DNA of 46,238 nucleotides from Acidobacteriota bacterium (GCA_021818105.1 JAKAFB010000020.1:1-46238); one strand, 5' to 3'. Positions 34,557 through 44,429 are shown, numbered from the stretch's first letter. The notes: generated by a model from the letters alone, not told the origin. A program made the numbers and translations.

Positions 34557-35428
34557 AATGCGAGAGGCCGCTGAAATTACAGGCGTTGGGACGTGAGACC
34601 AGCGGTTGTCCCGGCATGAAAGAGCAGGGAATCCAGAGGCGGCCCAACGTACTAAGCAGGGAGCTTAACTCAGCGGAGTTTGACGGGATAATAAAAAGTT
34701 TTAATCAAACCATTTGATAGGGATGCTACGTATGTAATGCACGAAGGATGGTAGGAGTCCAAGCACAATTGTAATAGCGGCGCGGCGATCTTTGCAGTAT
34801 GTGGCTTACGGATCGGCCTGGACTTGGAAATCGAAAAGTGAGTGAGGCGGGCCGAATGTGTCGAATTGTTCAGTAATCATCAGCCTCAGCGATGGACAGG
34901 TGGATGTATGAGTTTTGCACCGGGAAGTTGATATTTACTTCAATGATAATAAAGGATGTGATGATTTTCGCATGCTGATGTAAATGCAAAGTTTAATTTA
35001 ATATAATCTCAATTCAAATCATGACAATTTCTTAACAAAATAGGGCATTCAGTGCAAGTTAAGTTGGGCTATACTATGCCCCATAGACAAATTGACTTAC
35101 CCGAGTTTGTTGTCTTGTGCTGATCCGGGCTTACTGCGTGGAGATAACGCACTCACCTTTCTTGGCGCTTCGAAATTGATACGGTTCTGCCGATGAAGTG
35201 ATGGTGCAATGTCGGCAGCAGTTTATTCCTTCAACGAGTTCGTCGCTTGTTCCACTTTGGAGGATCAATTTGAGTACTCGTCCGATCATTTCGGCATCAT
35301 CTAAGTTTGCCGCAAAGAGCCAGCACTCTCCTCTGCGCAGCCAGAGGCCAGCCGTAACAGACACTCGTGGGCCGAAGGCTTTGCATGTGGTGGGCCGGGA
35401 GCGCGCTCCTCACACGGGAGAGCAGGAA
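34557..35428. other. Long AT-rich regulatory gap between wza and the sugar transferase gene
   Basis: About 870 bases between divergently transcribed genes. The part at 34680-35080 is clearly AT-rich compared with the rest. TATAAT (35002-35007) with TGTAAA 17 bases upstream and TATACT (35070-35075) are candidate -10 boxes on the plus strand. GGGC and GCCC flank the latter box. It is likely to hold promoters and regulator sites for both directions. Two frames overlap from 35131 to 35428: the N-terminal extension of the transferase frame and a 77-codon minus-strand frame (35131-35364). Neither has a ribosome site. Confidence 0.55.
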
Positions 35429-36181
35429 TTGAGCACATGGTCCGCTTCGAGGGCGAAGCGCATCTTTGATTGTGCATGCGTTCTGATTGCACTCCCCGTT
35501 CTGATTCCAGTTTTTCTACTGGTTGCATTTGCCGTGCGGGTGACGTCGCGCGGTCCTGTGATGTTTCTGCAGAAGCGAATGGGCTGCCACAATCAGCCTT
35601 TCACAATTTTCAAGTTCCGAACGATGACGCATGTAAAAGGCGGCAGCCACAATGCGGTGACTACGACGGAGAACCAGGAATTTACTCCAATTGGGCGCTT
35701 TCTGAGGCGGTGGAAGCTGGATGAGTTGCCACAAGTGCTGAATGTATTGTCGGGAGAAATGAGCCTGGTGGGGCCTCGGCCCAAGTTGCTGGAGCATCAG
35801 ATTGCCGAGCTTTGTTGCCGGCCGGGAATTACTGGAGCAGCAACGATCGCTTTTGCGCGTGAGGAGGAAATACTCGCACGCGTACCCGATCACCATCTCG
35901 ACGATTACTATGCGGAGGTGGTACTGCCTGTGAAGCAACAATTGGATGCAGAGTACATGGCATGTGCGACGTTTGGATCAGATTTGAAACTGATTATCGA
36001 GAGCGCTTTGCGCCGCTGGGATCCAGCGGTTGTGGATCAGCTTCTGAATGCTGCTCTTGCCGAAGAAGAGGAGAGTCTGCGCACCAGCAACACTCAGATT
36101 CCCGCGATTGTGTCGATCACGGTGAAGGCGATGGATGGGCATGTGCCGGTGGAGACGTCAAAGCGACTGTCGGAAGCCTGA
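35429..36181 (+). CDS. Initiating sugar-phosphate transferase (bacterial sugar transferase family)
   Basis: Transfers a sugar-1-phosphate to undecaprenyl phosphate at the inner membrane to start repeat-unit synthesis. It has one membrane helix or re-entrant helix (FDCACVLIALPVLIPVFLLVA), the KFRTM motif, the catalytic Asp-Glu in RWKLDELPQ and the VGPRP motif. TTG 35429 with GGGAG eight bases upstream gives 250 residues, the usual size for this catalytic core; the frame extends to a GTG at 35198, adding 77 residues without similarity. There is a variable C-terminal extension of about 60 residues beyond the conserved core. It sits between wza and wzi in an exopolysaccharide locus. Confidence 0.92.
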   Translation: MSTWSASRAKRIFDCACVLIALPVLIPVFLLVAFAVRVTSRGPVMFLQKRMGCHNQPFTIFKFRTMTHVKGGSHNAVTTTENQEFTPIGRFLRRWKLDELPQVLNVLSGEMSLVGPRPKLLEHQIAELCCRPGITGAATIAFAREEEILARVPDHHLDDYYAEVVLPVKQQLDAEYMACATFGSDLKLIIESALRRWDPAVVDQLLNAALAEEEESLRTSNTQIPAIVSITVKAMDGHVPVETSKRLSEA

Positions 36182-36261
36182 ATCGACGCTGCAGAAGCTA
36201 AAGAATAGCGCATTGCATGTAAGGACCAAGCGGGGCGAGGATATGGAATCTTTGCCCTGCT

Positions 36262-37992
36262 TTATTTTGTATAGTGAGGAAACCAGGTAATCTGCACGTT
36301 GGCTGTGGTGTCGCGCTGCAGGCCTGACTTGTAGATAGGTGCCTTCCAGGCCTCAAGTTGTAACCAGCCGAGAACCTCGATGTCCTGGTGCACGCGCTTG
36401 CGCACGAGGAGTTGATAGTCATTCTGTGTGGTGCCGCCCGGAATGAACTGCGGAGAGGCTTTGGCGTTCCTGTATATAAACTGAATTTCTTCCTGCGGTG
36501 AAAGGTGGTAGGTGAGCCACGCCTGCCCGCCCTTACCTTGGCGGCCCACCCAGTCGCCGACGAGAAAGCCTTTGTTGGTTGGGCCCTGCTTCTGAATAAT
36601 TTCCCAATATAGGAAGCGACCGCTCGACATCGAGGAACTGATGGTATCAGTGCTTGCGCCTTCCAAGCGCAGGTCAAGCTGTTGCAAGCCTGGAAAGCGC
36701 GCGAGATAGATGCCAGGGTGGAAGCCTGCGCGTCGCGGTGCGCTGATGGGGCTGACGTCATCATGCACGAGCGAGTCAGTGTAAAGCGTGACCCAACGGC
36801 GCAGGAAAGGCAGGCGATAAGTGAAGTCGAAGGTGCCGAAGCGAGCGCCAGGATCGTCGCGCGAGTTTTTTTCCTCCGGAGTAACGTTCTGGAAACTGAA
36901 GAAGCTGTGGAGGAAAGTATGGAGCGTGATAGGGGCGTGACCCTTACCGCCCCAGATGGTGAGTCGGCTAAAGCCGAACTCGAGATCGCGTGTGGGCTTG
37001 AAGCTGATTTTTTCCAGATGGACCCAAGGCGAGTTGGGGTAGGTGTGTCCTTTCAGGCTGCCCACGAAGAAGTCATAACGGAAGGGACCGGTGATGTGCG
37101 AAAGCAAAGGAATTCGGAAGGGCTCAACGCGATTGATTTCGAAGGCGTAGATGTTTTCTGCGTTGTTACTCCACAACATGGAAGCGCCCTGGTCAGGACC
37201 GAGCCAATGGTCATTCTTGCCCAGAGAAACTTCGTTACCGAGAAGGTGATAGGAGAGGTTTGCCTCCAAGATCCGAAAGACATTGGTTGTGGCAATGGGT
37301 CCTTCGGGTATCGTGTCCTGCTTTGGGTTCGTGGCGATGGGAATGTCGTCGATATTATCTGACAACTCAGTGGCGAGGGCATGGGAGTAGCCTTCGGCAG
37401 AGGGAGCGTGCTGATACTCCCCACGAAAGTAGAGGGAAAAACGTCCTGCATGAGCGCGCGCGCTGAAGCCTGAGTAGTTATTGAAGCCGCTCTCGTAGGG
37501 GCGGCCGTAATCATTGATGATGGCCTGGCCGAGGTGAAAGCTGTCGCGGAGCGGCGAGCCAGCGATGCCGCGCATCTGCGTGTAGGCGCTTTCCAATATG
37601 TAGCGTGGATCCGACAGGCTCGTTGTGGCTTCGATATCTGGCTGCACCTCTCGCAGGACAGCGAAGTAAATGACACGAGCCTCATCGTTGTTAGTGTCGC
37701 TAGTGATCCTGTCGGCGCTGAGGGCCAGCATGTGTGCGATGCTCAAGCGCGTCCAGGGACGCAAGCCAAGATAGGCTGTGTCAATGTAGCCGAGAGCATG
37801 CAGGCGGTCCAGGGCGGAATAGAGCCAACTGTCCATGGGGACATAAGTTGAACCGTTGGTTCCGGTGTCAAAAGAGATTAAGTCGGGTGCAATGGGAGAG
37901 GCGCTAGCTTGCGCATTCGATGTCTGAGCATACATGGGCAGACGCACGCAGCTCAGGACCAGTATTGCTGAAAGAACAGCGCTTGATTTCAC
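36262..37992 (-). CDS. Wzi-family capsule assembly protein with SLH-like N terminus
   Basis: Outer-membrane beta-barrel protein of 576 residues. The signal peptide is 1-22. Residues 53-95 (SWLYSALDRLHALGYID, then GLRPWTR) resemble an S-layer homology module. The remainder resembles Wzi, a barrel and surface lectin that anchors capsular polysaccharide: YFRGEYQHAP, the NEVSLGKNDHWLGPDQG segment, FDFTYRLPFLRRWVTLYTD and a long Tyr/Trp-rich C-terminal barrel. GTG 37992 follows AGAGG by about 6 bases. It converges on the sugar transferase gene. Confidence 0.88.
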   Translation of the reverse strand: MKSSAVLSAILVLSCVRLPMYAQTSNAQASASPIAPDLISFDTGTNGSTYVPMDSWLYSALDRLHALGYIDTAYLGLRPWTRLSIAHMLALSADRITSDTNNDEARVIYFAVLREVQPDIEATTSLSDPRYILESAYTQMRGIAGSPLRDSFHLGQAIINDYGRPYESGFNNYSGFSARAHAGRFSLYFRGEYQHAPSAEGYSHALATELSDNIDDIPIATNPKQDTIPEGPIATTNVFRILEANLSYHLLGNEVSLGKNDHWLGPDQGASMLWSNNAENIYAFEINRVEPFRIPLLSHITGPFRYDFFVGSLKGHTYPNSPWVHLEKISFKPTRDLEFGFSRLTIWGGKGHAPITLHTFLHSFFSFQNVTPEEKNSRDDPGARFGTFDFTYRLPFLRRWVTLYTDSLVHDDVSPISAPRRAGFHPGIYLARFPGLQQLDLRLEGASTDTISSSMSSGRFLYWEIIQKQGPTNKGFLVGDWVGRQGKGGQAWLTYHLSPQEEIQFIYRNAKASPQFIPGGTTQNDYQLLVRKRVHQDIEVLGWLQLEAWKAPIYKSGLQRDTTANVQITWFPHYTK

Positions 37993-38245
37993 CTGGGCCT
38001 CTATATCCAGCAGGAGTTGGAGTCCATAGCTCTGCTGCTTTGACTGCTTAGTCTTTCTATCTCAGGTTCAGTCTCGATGATGCTACAGAGCATGTCAAGC
38101 AGGCATGGCACGCATTTGCAAGGTTGCCTATAGGATCACCAGTATTCAACAGTTCGGTACGGAGTGTGTGAAGCTCTACGAATTGATGAAGAGTCTTCTT
38201 GAATTCTCTGTACACTAAGCATGGAAGGAGAGGTGTGAGGCACAG

Positions 38246-38842
38246 ATGCCCGATCCGATTAACTTCGCATTGGTTGCTGAGGAAGCAATTGCGAGACATG
38301 GTGCTGTGATCCAGAGATTGAAAGAGCAGCAGCCCGCGCTGGAAAGGATTGCTGATGCCATGTCGCATGCGCTGCTTGCCGGGAACAAGATTCTCTGGTG
38401 TGGCAATGGAGGAAGCGCAGCCGACTCGCAGCATCTGGCTGCGGAACTTGTGGGCCGCTTCCGCCGTGAACGGCGCGGGCTCGCTTCGATTGCACTCACC
38501 ACCGATACATCTCTTTTGACGGCGATTGCGAACGACTATGGTTATGAGCGAGTGTTCAGCCGGCAGGTGGAGGCATTGTGTCAGAGAGACGATGTCGTAG
38601 TTGGCATCTCCACGTCAGGGAATAGCCGGAATGTTCTGCTGGCACTCGAAAAGGCGCGAGCAGTTGGCGCGTTCACAGTCGCATTCACGGGAGAAGGCGG
38701 CGGGGCCATGGCTGCGCTTGCCGATGTGGCTCTCTGCATTCCGTCAAAGGACACGGCCCGCATCCAGGAGGCGCATATCCTGTGTGGTCACATCCTGTGC
38801 GATTGGATCGAACGCGTGGTTTGTGGCGAAGAAAACGCCTGA
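38246..38842 (+). CDS. gmhA: Phosphoheptose isomerase
   Basis: Converts sedoheptulose 7-phosphate to D-glycero-D-manno-heptose 7-phosphate, the first step to ADP- or GDP-heptose used in LPS or surface glycans. The 198-residue SIS-domain protein has the hallmark [18 protein letters not shown] (with His63 and Glu67, a zinc-ligand pair), [16 protein letters not shown], the GISTSGNS phosphate loop, and the C-terminal [14 protein letters not shown] helix. An AGGAGAGG and a GAGG lie close upstream of the ATG. It converges on rfbD. No other heptose gene is in the window. Confidence 0.95.
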   Translation: MPDPINFALVAEEAIARHGAVIQRLKEQQPALERIADAMSHALLAGNKILWCGNGGSAADSQHLAAELVGRFRRERRGLASIALTTDTSLLTAIANDYGYERVFSRQVEALCQRDDVVVGISTSGNSRNVLLALEKARAVGAFTVAFTGEGGGAMAALADVALCIPSKDTARIQEAHILCGHILCDWIERVVCGEENA

Positions 38843-38936
38843 GGCGTAACGTGCGACATGCACAACGTTGATGGGCTGGCTGGGCCATCTGGTTCGTAAG
38901 ATGCGGCGTACTGCGTGCTTGCGCGCGGAAACCTGA

Positions 38937-39851
38937 TTAGTCGCTGGATTGCGCGCAGGAGAGAACCTCCATCACTCGATAAAGCTCCGACTCCCACGAT
39001 GGAAGCCGTACGTCGAACTGCTCAGAGAGCTTTTGATTGGAAAGCACAGAGTAGCGTGGCCGCGGAGCCGGCGTTGGATACTGGCTGGTTGAAATGGGGC
39101 GGACGACGGGGAGCTTGCCGTTGAGCAGGGTTTGTGCCCGTGCGAAGATGGCATGGGCAAAGCCGTACCAGGAGACACTACCGGAGCAACTCATGTGGTA
39201 AACGCCAGACCACAGTGCGGGCGAGCTTGAGGGCTGTGCGAGAACTTTGCTGACGACTGTTCTGGTGGCATCTGCCAAGGCGAGTGAGGAAGTTGGTGAA
39301 CCAACCTGGTCGTCAACAATGCGAAGTTCGTTCCGTTCAATTGCCAGTCGCAGCATGGTGAGCAGGAAATTATGGCCATGCGGGCCATAGACCCAACTGG
39401 TGCGGAAGATCAGGTGTCTTCCGCCGATGTGCTGAATGGCCTGCTCGCCGGCAAGTTTTGTTTTGCCGTACGTACTGAGCGGGTTGGGCGGGTCGGTCTC
39501 GACCCAAGGTTCGGTCTTCGAACCGTCGAAGACGTAGTCAGTGGAGTAATGAACGAGCAGCGCGTTGGCGCGGAGCGCCTCTTCGGCAAGCACACCCGGT
39601 GCCTGGGCATTGACGGCTGCGGCAATATCCTGCTCAGATTCGGCGCGGTCAACGGCAGTGTAGGCGGCTGCGTTGAGAATCACAGAGGGAGAGACATTGC
39701 GAACGAGCGCGCGCAACTGATCGGGCGCAGTGAAGTCTGCCTGGTGGCGATGTGCGGCGATGATCTCGCCGGTGCCAGCGAAGCTGCGCAGCAACTCCTG
39801 CCCGAGTTGACCTGCCGAGCCGAGAATAAGGATGCGAGGAAAGCTGTTCAC
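38937..39851 (-). CDS. rfbD: dTDP-4-dehydrorhamnose reductase
   Basis: Last step of dTDP-L-rhamnose synthesis, reducing dTDP-4-keto-L-rhamnose with NAD(P)H. Motifs: ILGSAGQLGQEL at the N terminus, NAAAYTAVDRAE, YSTDYVFDG, the YGKTKLAGE catalytic Tyr-Lys pair, and RTSWVYG. The start is GTG at 39851, whose codon overlaps the rfbC stop by GTGA, giving 304 residues; the frame is open further upstream but that lies inside rfbC. The last gene of the rfbBACD operon. Confidence 0.95.
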   Translation of the reverse strand: MNSFPRILILGSAGQLGQELLRSFAGTGEIIAAHRHQADFTAPDQLRALVRNVSPSVILNAAAYTAVDRAESEQDIAAAVNAQAPGVLAEEALRANALLVHYSTDYVFDGSKTEPWVETDPPNPLSTYGKTKLAGEQAIQHIGGRHLIFRTSWVYGPHGHNFLLTMLRLAIERNELRIVDDQVGSPTSSLALADATRTVVSKVLAQPSSSPALWSGVYHMSCSGSVSWYGFAHAIFARAQTLLNGKLPVVRPISTSQYPTPAPRPRYSVLSNQKLSEQFDVRLPSWESELYRVMEVLSCAQSSD

Positions 39852-40393
39852 GCGAAAATCTCCGCGTCGCGGAGGAGGGTGCCTTTTGCGTCCTTGTCTG
39901 AAAGGATGGCTTGCTGTGCAGCCATGGGCCATGGGATGCCCAGATCCGGATCGTTCCACAGGATAGTGCGTTCGCCAGAGGGGCAGTAATAGTCAGTGAC
40001 TTTGTAGGCCAGGCCCACGGTGTCAGTGAGTGCGACAAAACCGTGGCCGAAGCCGACGGGGATGTAGAGCATGGCGCCTGTCTCTGCGGAGAGCTCTAGG
40101 GCAACGTGGCGTCCAAAGTTGGGTGAGCTGCGGCGCAGATCGACCGCGACGTCGAGCAGGGATCCGTGGGTAACGCGCACGAGCTTGGCCTGCGGCTGGA
40201 TGACCTGATAGTGAATGCCACGCACGACATTTTTTCTGGATACAGAGAAGTTATCCTGCACCCAATTGGTTGGCAGTCCTGCGCGCACGATATGGCTCTG
40301 ATTCCAGGTTTCCCAGAAAGCACCACGGTTGTCACGGTAAATGGTGGGAGTGAGCAGCAGAATGCCAGGCAAGGATGTCTGAGTGATGATCAC
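39848..40393 (-). CDS. rfbC: dTDP-4-dehydrorhamnose 3,5-epimerase
   Basis: Epimerises C3 and C5 of dTDP-4-keto-6-deoxyglucose. The 181-residue cupin shows [10 protein letters not shown], the NVVRGIHYQ segment with catalytic His61, [25 protein letters not shown], and Tyr130 in AYKVTDYY. Start is GTG overlapping the rfbA stop codon by four bases (GTGA), and its own stop overlaps rfbD in the same way. Confidence 0.96.
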   Translation of the reverse strand: MIITQTSLPGILLLTPTIYRDNRGAFWETWNQSHIVRAGLPTNWVQDNFSVSRKNVVRGIHYQVIQPQAKLVRVTHGSLLDVAVDLRRSSPNFGRHVALELSAETGAMLYIPVGFGHGFVALTDTVGLAYKVTDYYCPSGERTILWNDPDLGIPWPMAAQQAILSDKDAKGTLLRDAEIFA

Positions 40394-41286
40394 AGCGGGT
40401 CTGCCTCGGTTAGGAACTGCGGCTCGTTGCGGAGAGTGAGCAGATACTGGCCGTAACGGCTTTTGCGGACGGGCTGCGCAAGCTTTTCGAGTTGTTCGGC
40501 CGAGATGTATCCAAGGCGGAATGCGATTTCCTCAGGGCAGGCAATTTTGAGGCCCTGCCGCCGCTCGATGGTCTGAACAAAGATGCCGGCATCGAGAAGA
40601 GAATCGTGCGTGCCGGTATCGAGCCATGCCATGCCTCGGCTCATGACCTTCACGTTGAGCTTGCCTGCGTTGAGGTAGAGCCGGTTGAGATCAGTGATTT
40701 CGAGTTCGCCGCGCGCGGAGGGACTGAGGGATGCGGCAAGACTAATGACGTTGTTGTCGTAGAAGTAGAGGCCAGTGACCGCGTAGCGAGACTTGGGGAT
40801 CTGTGGCTTTTCTTCAATGCTGATGGCGCGGCCGGACGCATTGAATTCGACTACGCCGTAGCGCTCAGGATCCTGGACCGGATAGGCGAAGACGGTAGCT
40901 CCGCTCTCGAGTTGCGTGGCGCGTTGAAGATGTTGCGAAAAGGACTGCCCGTAAAAGATGTTGTCTCCGAGGATGAGGGCGCTGGTATCTCCTGCGATGA
41001 AGTCGCGCCCAATGAGAAAGGCCTGCGCAAGGCCGTCCGGGCTGGGCTGCACGGCATAACTGAGATTGATGCCCCATTGATTGCCGTTGCCTAGTAGATC
41101 GGCAAAGCGCTGAGTGTCCTGCGGGGTGGAGATGATGAGGATGTCGCGCAGACCCGCCAGCATGAGGGTGGTCAGCGGGTAATAAATCATGGGCTTGTCG
41201 TACACGGGGAGCAACTGCTTTGAGACTACATTTGTGGCGGGATGGAGTCGCGTACCGGAGCCGCCGGCAAGAATGATGCCTTTCAT
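40390..41286 (-). CDS. rfbA: Glucose-1-phosphate thymidylyltransferase
   Basis: Makes dTDP-glucose from glucose-1-phosphate and dTTP, the entry step to dTDP-rhamnose. The 298-residue protein starts [16 protein letters not shown], with the nucleotide-binding GGSGTRL, and has [16 protein letters not shown], the [10 protein letters not shown] loop and VTGLYFYDN. The ATG overlaps the rfbB stop codon (ATGA), so the two are translationally coupled. Confidence 0.97.
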   Translation of the reverse strand: MKGIILAGGSGTRLHPATNVVSKQLLPVYDKPMIYYPLTTLMLAGLRDILIISTPQDTQRFADLLGNGNQWGINLSYAVQPSPDGLAQAFLIGRDFIAGDTSALILGDNIFYGQSFSQHLQRATQLESGATVFAYPVQDPERYGVVEFNASGRAISIEEKPQIPKSRYAVTGLYFYDNNVISLAASLSPSARGELEITDLNRLYLNAGKLNVKVMSRGMAWLDTGTHDSLLDAGIFVQTIERRQGLKIACPEEIAFRLGYISAEQLEKLAQPVRKSRYGQYLLTLRNEPQFLTEADPL

Positions 41287-42380
41287 CGTGCAACCCTTTC
41301 CTCATAGTTCTGCCGAATCCAGTCGCGATAGGCGCCCGTGCGTACGTTTTCCACCCATGCGCTGTTTTCCAGATACCAGGCGACGGTTTTGCGCAAGCCC
41401 TCCTCGAACGGCAGCGAAGGCCTCCAGCCGAGTTCGTGGGTAATCTTGGACGCATCGATAGCATAGCGGAGGTCGTGGCCGGGGCGATCTGTGACGAACC
41501 TGATGAGTTTGCGGCGCGGACCAATGGAGGCGTCAGGGCGGAACTCGTCTACGAGATCGCAAATGGCGGTGACGACTTCGAGATTCTTGCGTTCGCTGTT
41601 GCCGCCGATGTTGTACGTCTCGCCGATGCGACCGCTCTCGAGAACTGCGCAGATGGCAGAGCAGTGATCGCCGACAAAGAGCCAGTCGCGCACATTACTG
41701 CCATCACCATAAACGGGAAGGGGCTTGCCCTCCAGCGCATTCAGAATCATGAGAGGGATGAGCTTCTCAGGAAACTGATAGGGGCCATAGTTGTTCGAGC
41801 AGTTTGTGGTGAGCACGGGCAGCCCATAGGTGTGATGGTAGGCACGGACTAGGTGGTCAGAGGCAGCTTTGGACGCAGCGTAGGGGCTATTGGGCGCGTA
41901 AGGTGTGGTCTCAGAGAATGCGGCGTCGCCATGCTCGAGTGTGCCATAGACTTCGTCGGTGGAGACATGAAGGAAGCGGAAGTTGCACCTCTCGGAGTTG
42001 CCCAACTCCAGCCAGTAGCGGCGAGCCTGCTCAAGCAAGGTAAAGGTGCCCTGCACGTTGGTGCGGATGAATGCGCCGGGATCGGCAATGGAGCGATCAA
42101 CATGGCTTTCTGCGGCGAAGTGTACGATGGCAGATGGCTTATGTTCGCGGAGTATCGAGGCAACAAGATCGGCATCGCAGATGTCACCGCGTACAGACGC
42201 GTAGCGGGCATCACCTTCGAGCGAGGCGAGATTGCACGGGTTGCCGGCGTAGGTCAAAAGGTCGAGATTAATGAGCGCGCCACGTTGCTGGCTGAGCCAG
42301 TGCAGCACGAAGTTGGAGCCGATGAAGCCTGCACCGCCTGTAACCAGAATCGCTGGGTTGGAACTATTCATGGTTCCCAT
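41283..42380 (-). CDS. rfbB: dTDP-glucose 4,6-dehydratase
   Basis: Converts dTDP-glucose to dTDP-4-keto-6-deoxyglucose with bound NAD+. The 365-residue protein has [28 protein letters not shown], the STDEVYG catalytic Asp-Glu, the [10 protein letters not shown] Tyr-Lys pair and [17 protein letters not shown], all diagnostic. Two ATGs (42380 and 42371) are possible starts with AAGGGA nearby. It heads the rfbBACD operon. A TTGACA (42444-42439, minus strand) lies upstream, without a good -10. Confidence 0.97.
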   Translation of the reverse strand: MGTMNSSNPAILVTGGAGFIGSNFVLHWLSQQRGALINLDLLTYAGNPCNLASLEGDARYASVRGDICDADLVASILREHKPSAIVHFAAESHVDRSIADPGAFIRTNVQGTFTLLEQARRYWLELGNSERCNFRFLHVSTDEVYGTLEHGDAAFSETTPYAPNSPYAASKAASDHLVRAYHHTYGLPVLTTNCSNNYGPYQFPEKLIPLMILNALEGKPLPVYGDGSNVRDWLFVGDHCSAICAVLESGRIGETYNIGGNSERKNLEVVTAICDLVDEFRPDASIGPRRKLIRFVTDRPGHDLRYAIDASKITHELGWRPSLPFEEGLRKTVAWYLENSAWVENVRTGAYRDWIRQNYEERVAR

Positions 42381-42693
42381 TGTCCCTTAGACGTTGAAGT
42401 AGAAGAGGATTGCGAGGTCTTTGTTCCTGTTCTTGCTGTGTCAATTTATTGCTTAACAGCCGTGTAAGCTCCAGAGTCTCGACGCGCTTCAGCACCCAAG
42501 GCGATGCGCATTCACGAGAAGTCTAACATGCTCTGGGAGTTAGATGCATGACACTTCTTTGGGCACACGGATGTGACTCGTTGCAGGGATTGAGGATGCA
42601 GGTGACTGGGAATGGCACGTACAACATAGTCTTTATACTGAACCGGAAAAAATCAAATCGGAATCTCTGGGCGGAAAGGCAAAGAGGAAAAGT
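42381..42693. other. Divergent promoter region between rfbB and the GH79 gene
   Basis: About 310 bases. On the minus strand TTGACA (42444-42439) may serve rfbB, but the -10 match at 16-18 bases is poor. On the plus strand TATACT (42634-42639) lies 55 bases before the GH79 start, without a clear -35. No further structure was noticed. Confidence 0.4.
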
Positions 42694-44232
42694 ATGAACA
42701 GAATCAGCCGACGTACCTTCCTGGCTTCTGCCGCATTGTCACTAGCGGCAAGCCAACTACCCGCACAGGGAAAGCGGCGCGTCCAGAGGGCACTGGCGAT
42801 TCCAGCGGAGGCAACGGGCCCGCAGGTTCCGAGGGATTTTGTCGGCCTCTCGTACGAGGTGCAGCAATTTGCCGATCCAACATTCTTCTCGGGAGAGAAT
42901 GAGGGGCTTATTCGCGCGTGCAAGGGGCTAGCGAGTGGCGGTGTATTGCGACTTGGCGGCAACACTGGTGAGTTTGCCTATTGGAAGCCCACGCCCAACG
43001 CGCCGGAGCCGAAACATCCGCATACGCGCGAGGTTGTGGGTGAACCCAAGGCACAGTACTATGCCGTGACACCCGAGGCTGTGCGCAACCTGGCATCTTT
43101 TCTGAAAGCCACGGGCTGGAGCTGCATATATGGAATCGGCATGGGAACGAACACACCGGAGCGTGCTGCGGAGGAAGCAGCATTTGCAGCAGAGGCGCTG
43201 GGTGACCGATTGCAATACTTCCAGATAGGAAACGAGGTGGACTTGTTTGGGAGACACCTGCGTGACCCGAAGACGTGGTCGGCAAAGGCCTATCTGGAGG
43301 AGTGGATTGAATTTGCACGCGCTGTCGCGGGCCGAGTGCCGGGCGCAAGATTTGGTATGCCGGATGTGGCAGCTCGAGTGTCGTGGTTGACGGAGATTGC
43401 AGACGCGTGGGGCTCAATTCAAAATCCGCCGCATGTGGTGGCGCTGACACATCATTATTACTTTGGCGGTCCAGCAACAAACCCTGATGTGAACATAGCG
43501 AACCTGCTAAAGCCTGCGACCATGGCGAAAGTACAGGAGATGGCTGATGAGGCTTTGGCCGCCGCGCGAAAGATGGGCGTGCCTGTGCGGATGACGGAAG
43601 GGAATACGTGTTATCGCGGAGGCAAGCCGGGCTTGTCGGACGTATTTGCCGCGGCGCTGTGGGCTGCGGACTATGCGCTGCTGCTGGCGAGCAACAGTTA
43701 CTCAGGCGTGAATCTGCATGGGGGCACGCAAAAGCCGATTGCGAACGGACTTGGTGGCTTTTTGCCGGGTGATGTTCTGCTGCGAGATCAGGGGGAATCA
43801 GAAGAACAGATCGAGAAGCATCCCCATCCGTTCTACACGCCTATTGCTAGCTTCGGCGCGGAGTATCGCATGGAGCCGGTGGCCTATGGCCTGAAGTTTG
43901 CGGGAGGCTTTGCCGGAGCCACGCTTGCTCGGGTCAATTTTTCAGCACAACTGCAAGCTACGGGAGTGAATGCGACGGCGTACGCAGCGAGACTTGAGAG
44001 CGGTCACACGTCCATCATTGTCTTGAACAAAGACGCGGAGACGGATCTGGAATTGAGCCTGGACTTTGGCGCGGAGAGAGCGGGAGAGGTGCGAAGCGAA
44101 ATGCTGCTGGCTCCTGCGCTCGACAGCCGCGTGGCAGAGATCAGATCGCAGGAGAAATCAGGATTGCCGAAGAGTGGGACGTATCGCTTGACGGTGCCTT
44201 GCGCGAGCGGAGTGCGGTTGACGCTGGCCTGA
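42694..44232 (+). CDS. GH79-type (beta-glucuronidase/heparanase-like) glycoside hydrolase
   Basis: Exported glycosidase of 512 residues. The N terminus is a twin-arginine signal (SRRTFLASAA) ending near residue 25. The catalytic (beta/alpha)8 barrel has the acid/base Glu181 in QIGNEVD and nucleophile Glu302 in RMTEGNTCY, spaced as in clan GH-A. The C-terminal part (about 420-512) is a beta-sandwich like the GH79 C-terminal domain. Family enzymes cut glucuronate or related linkages. GAGG lies about 7 bases before the ATG. It sits divergently beside rfbB in a locus that makes UDP-xylose, rhamnose and heptose; it may trim the surface polysaccharide. The family placement is from the two Glu motifs and the overall layout. 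Confidence 0.82.
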   Translation: MNRISRRTFLASAALSLAASQLPAQGKRRVQRALAIPAEATGPQVPRDFVGLSYEVQQFADPTFFSGENEGLIRACKGLASGGVLRLGGNTGEFAYWKPTPNAPEPKHPHTREVVGEPKAQYYAVTPEAVRNLASFLKATGWSCIYGIGMGTNTPERAAEEAAFAAEALGDRLQYFQIGNEVDLFGRHLRDPKTWSAKAYLEEWIEFARAVAGRVPGARFGMPDVAARVSWLTEIADAWGSIQNPPHVVALTHHYYFGGPATNPDVNIANLLKPATMAKVQEMADEALAAARKMGVPVRMTEGNTCYRGGKPGLSDVFAAALWAADYALLLASNSYSGVNLHGGTQKPIANGLGGFLPGDVLLRDQGESEEQIEKHPHPFYTPIASFGAEYRMEPVAYGLKFAGGFAGATLARVNFSAQLQATGVNATAYAARLESGHTSIIVLNKDAETDLELSLDFGAERAGEVRSEMLLAPALDSRVAEIRSQEKSGLPKSGTYRLTVPCASGVRLTLA

Positions 44233-44429
44233 ACGCGAACTGTCTCGGCGGAAACGATGTGCGATTGTTGCCAGACAGATGCCTGAGGGCGTTTATCCAA
44301 ATGCGAAGTGCCCGGGTTGAGCTGTCTCAACGAAGGAGATAGAAACACTGGACAGGAAGAGCACCTGGCTGCAAAGGGCTTCTCCCACCACTGCGCTGCG
44401 GGAGGATGTTGGTACGCGTGACGGTCGCC

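Noticed and set aside
34745-34760. ops/JUMPstart-like element near GATGGTAGG
   Set aside because: It lacks the GGCGGTAG core and no RfaH-type context was found.
42613-42630. Sigma-54 promoter TGGCAC
   Set aside because: The GC pair needed at -12 is missing at the right spacing.
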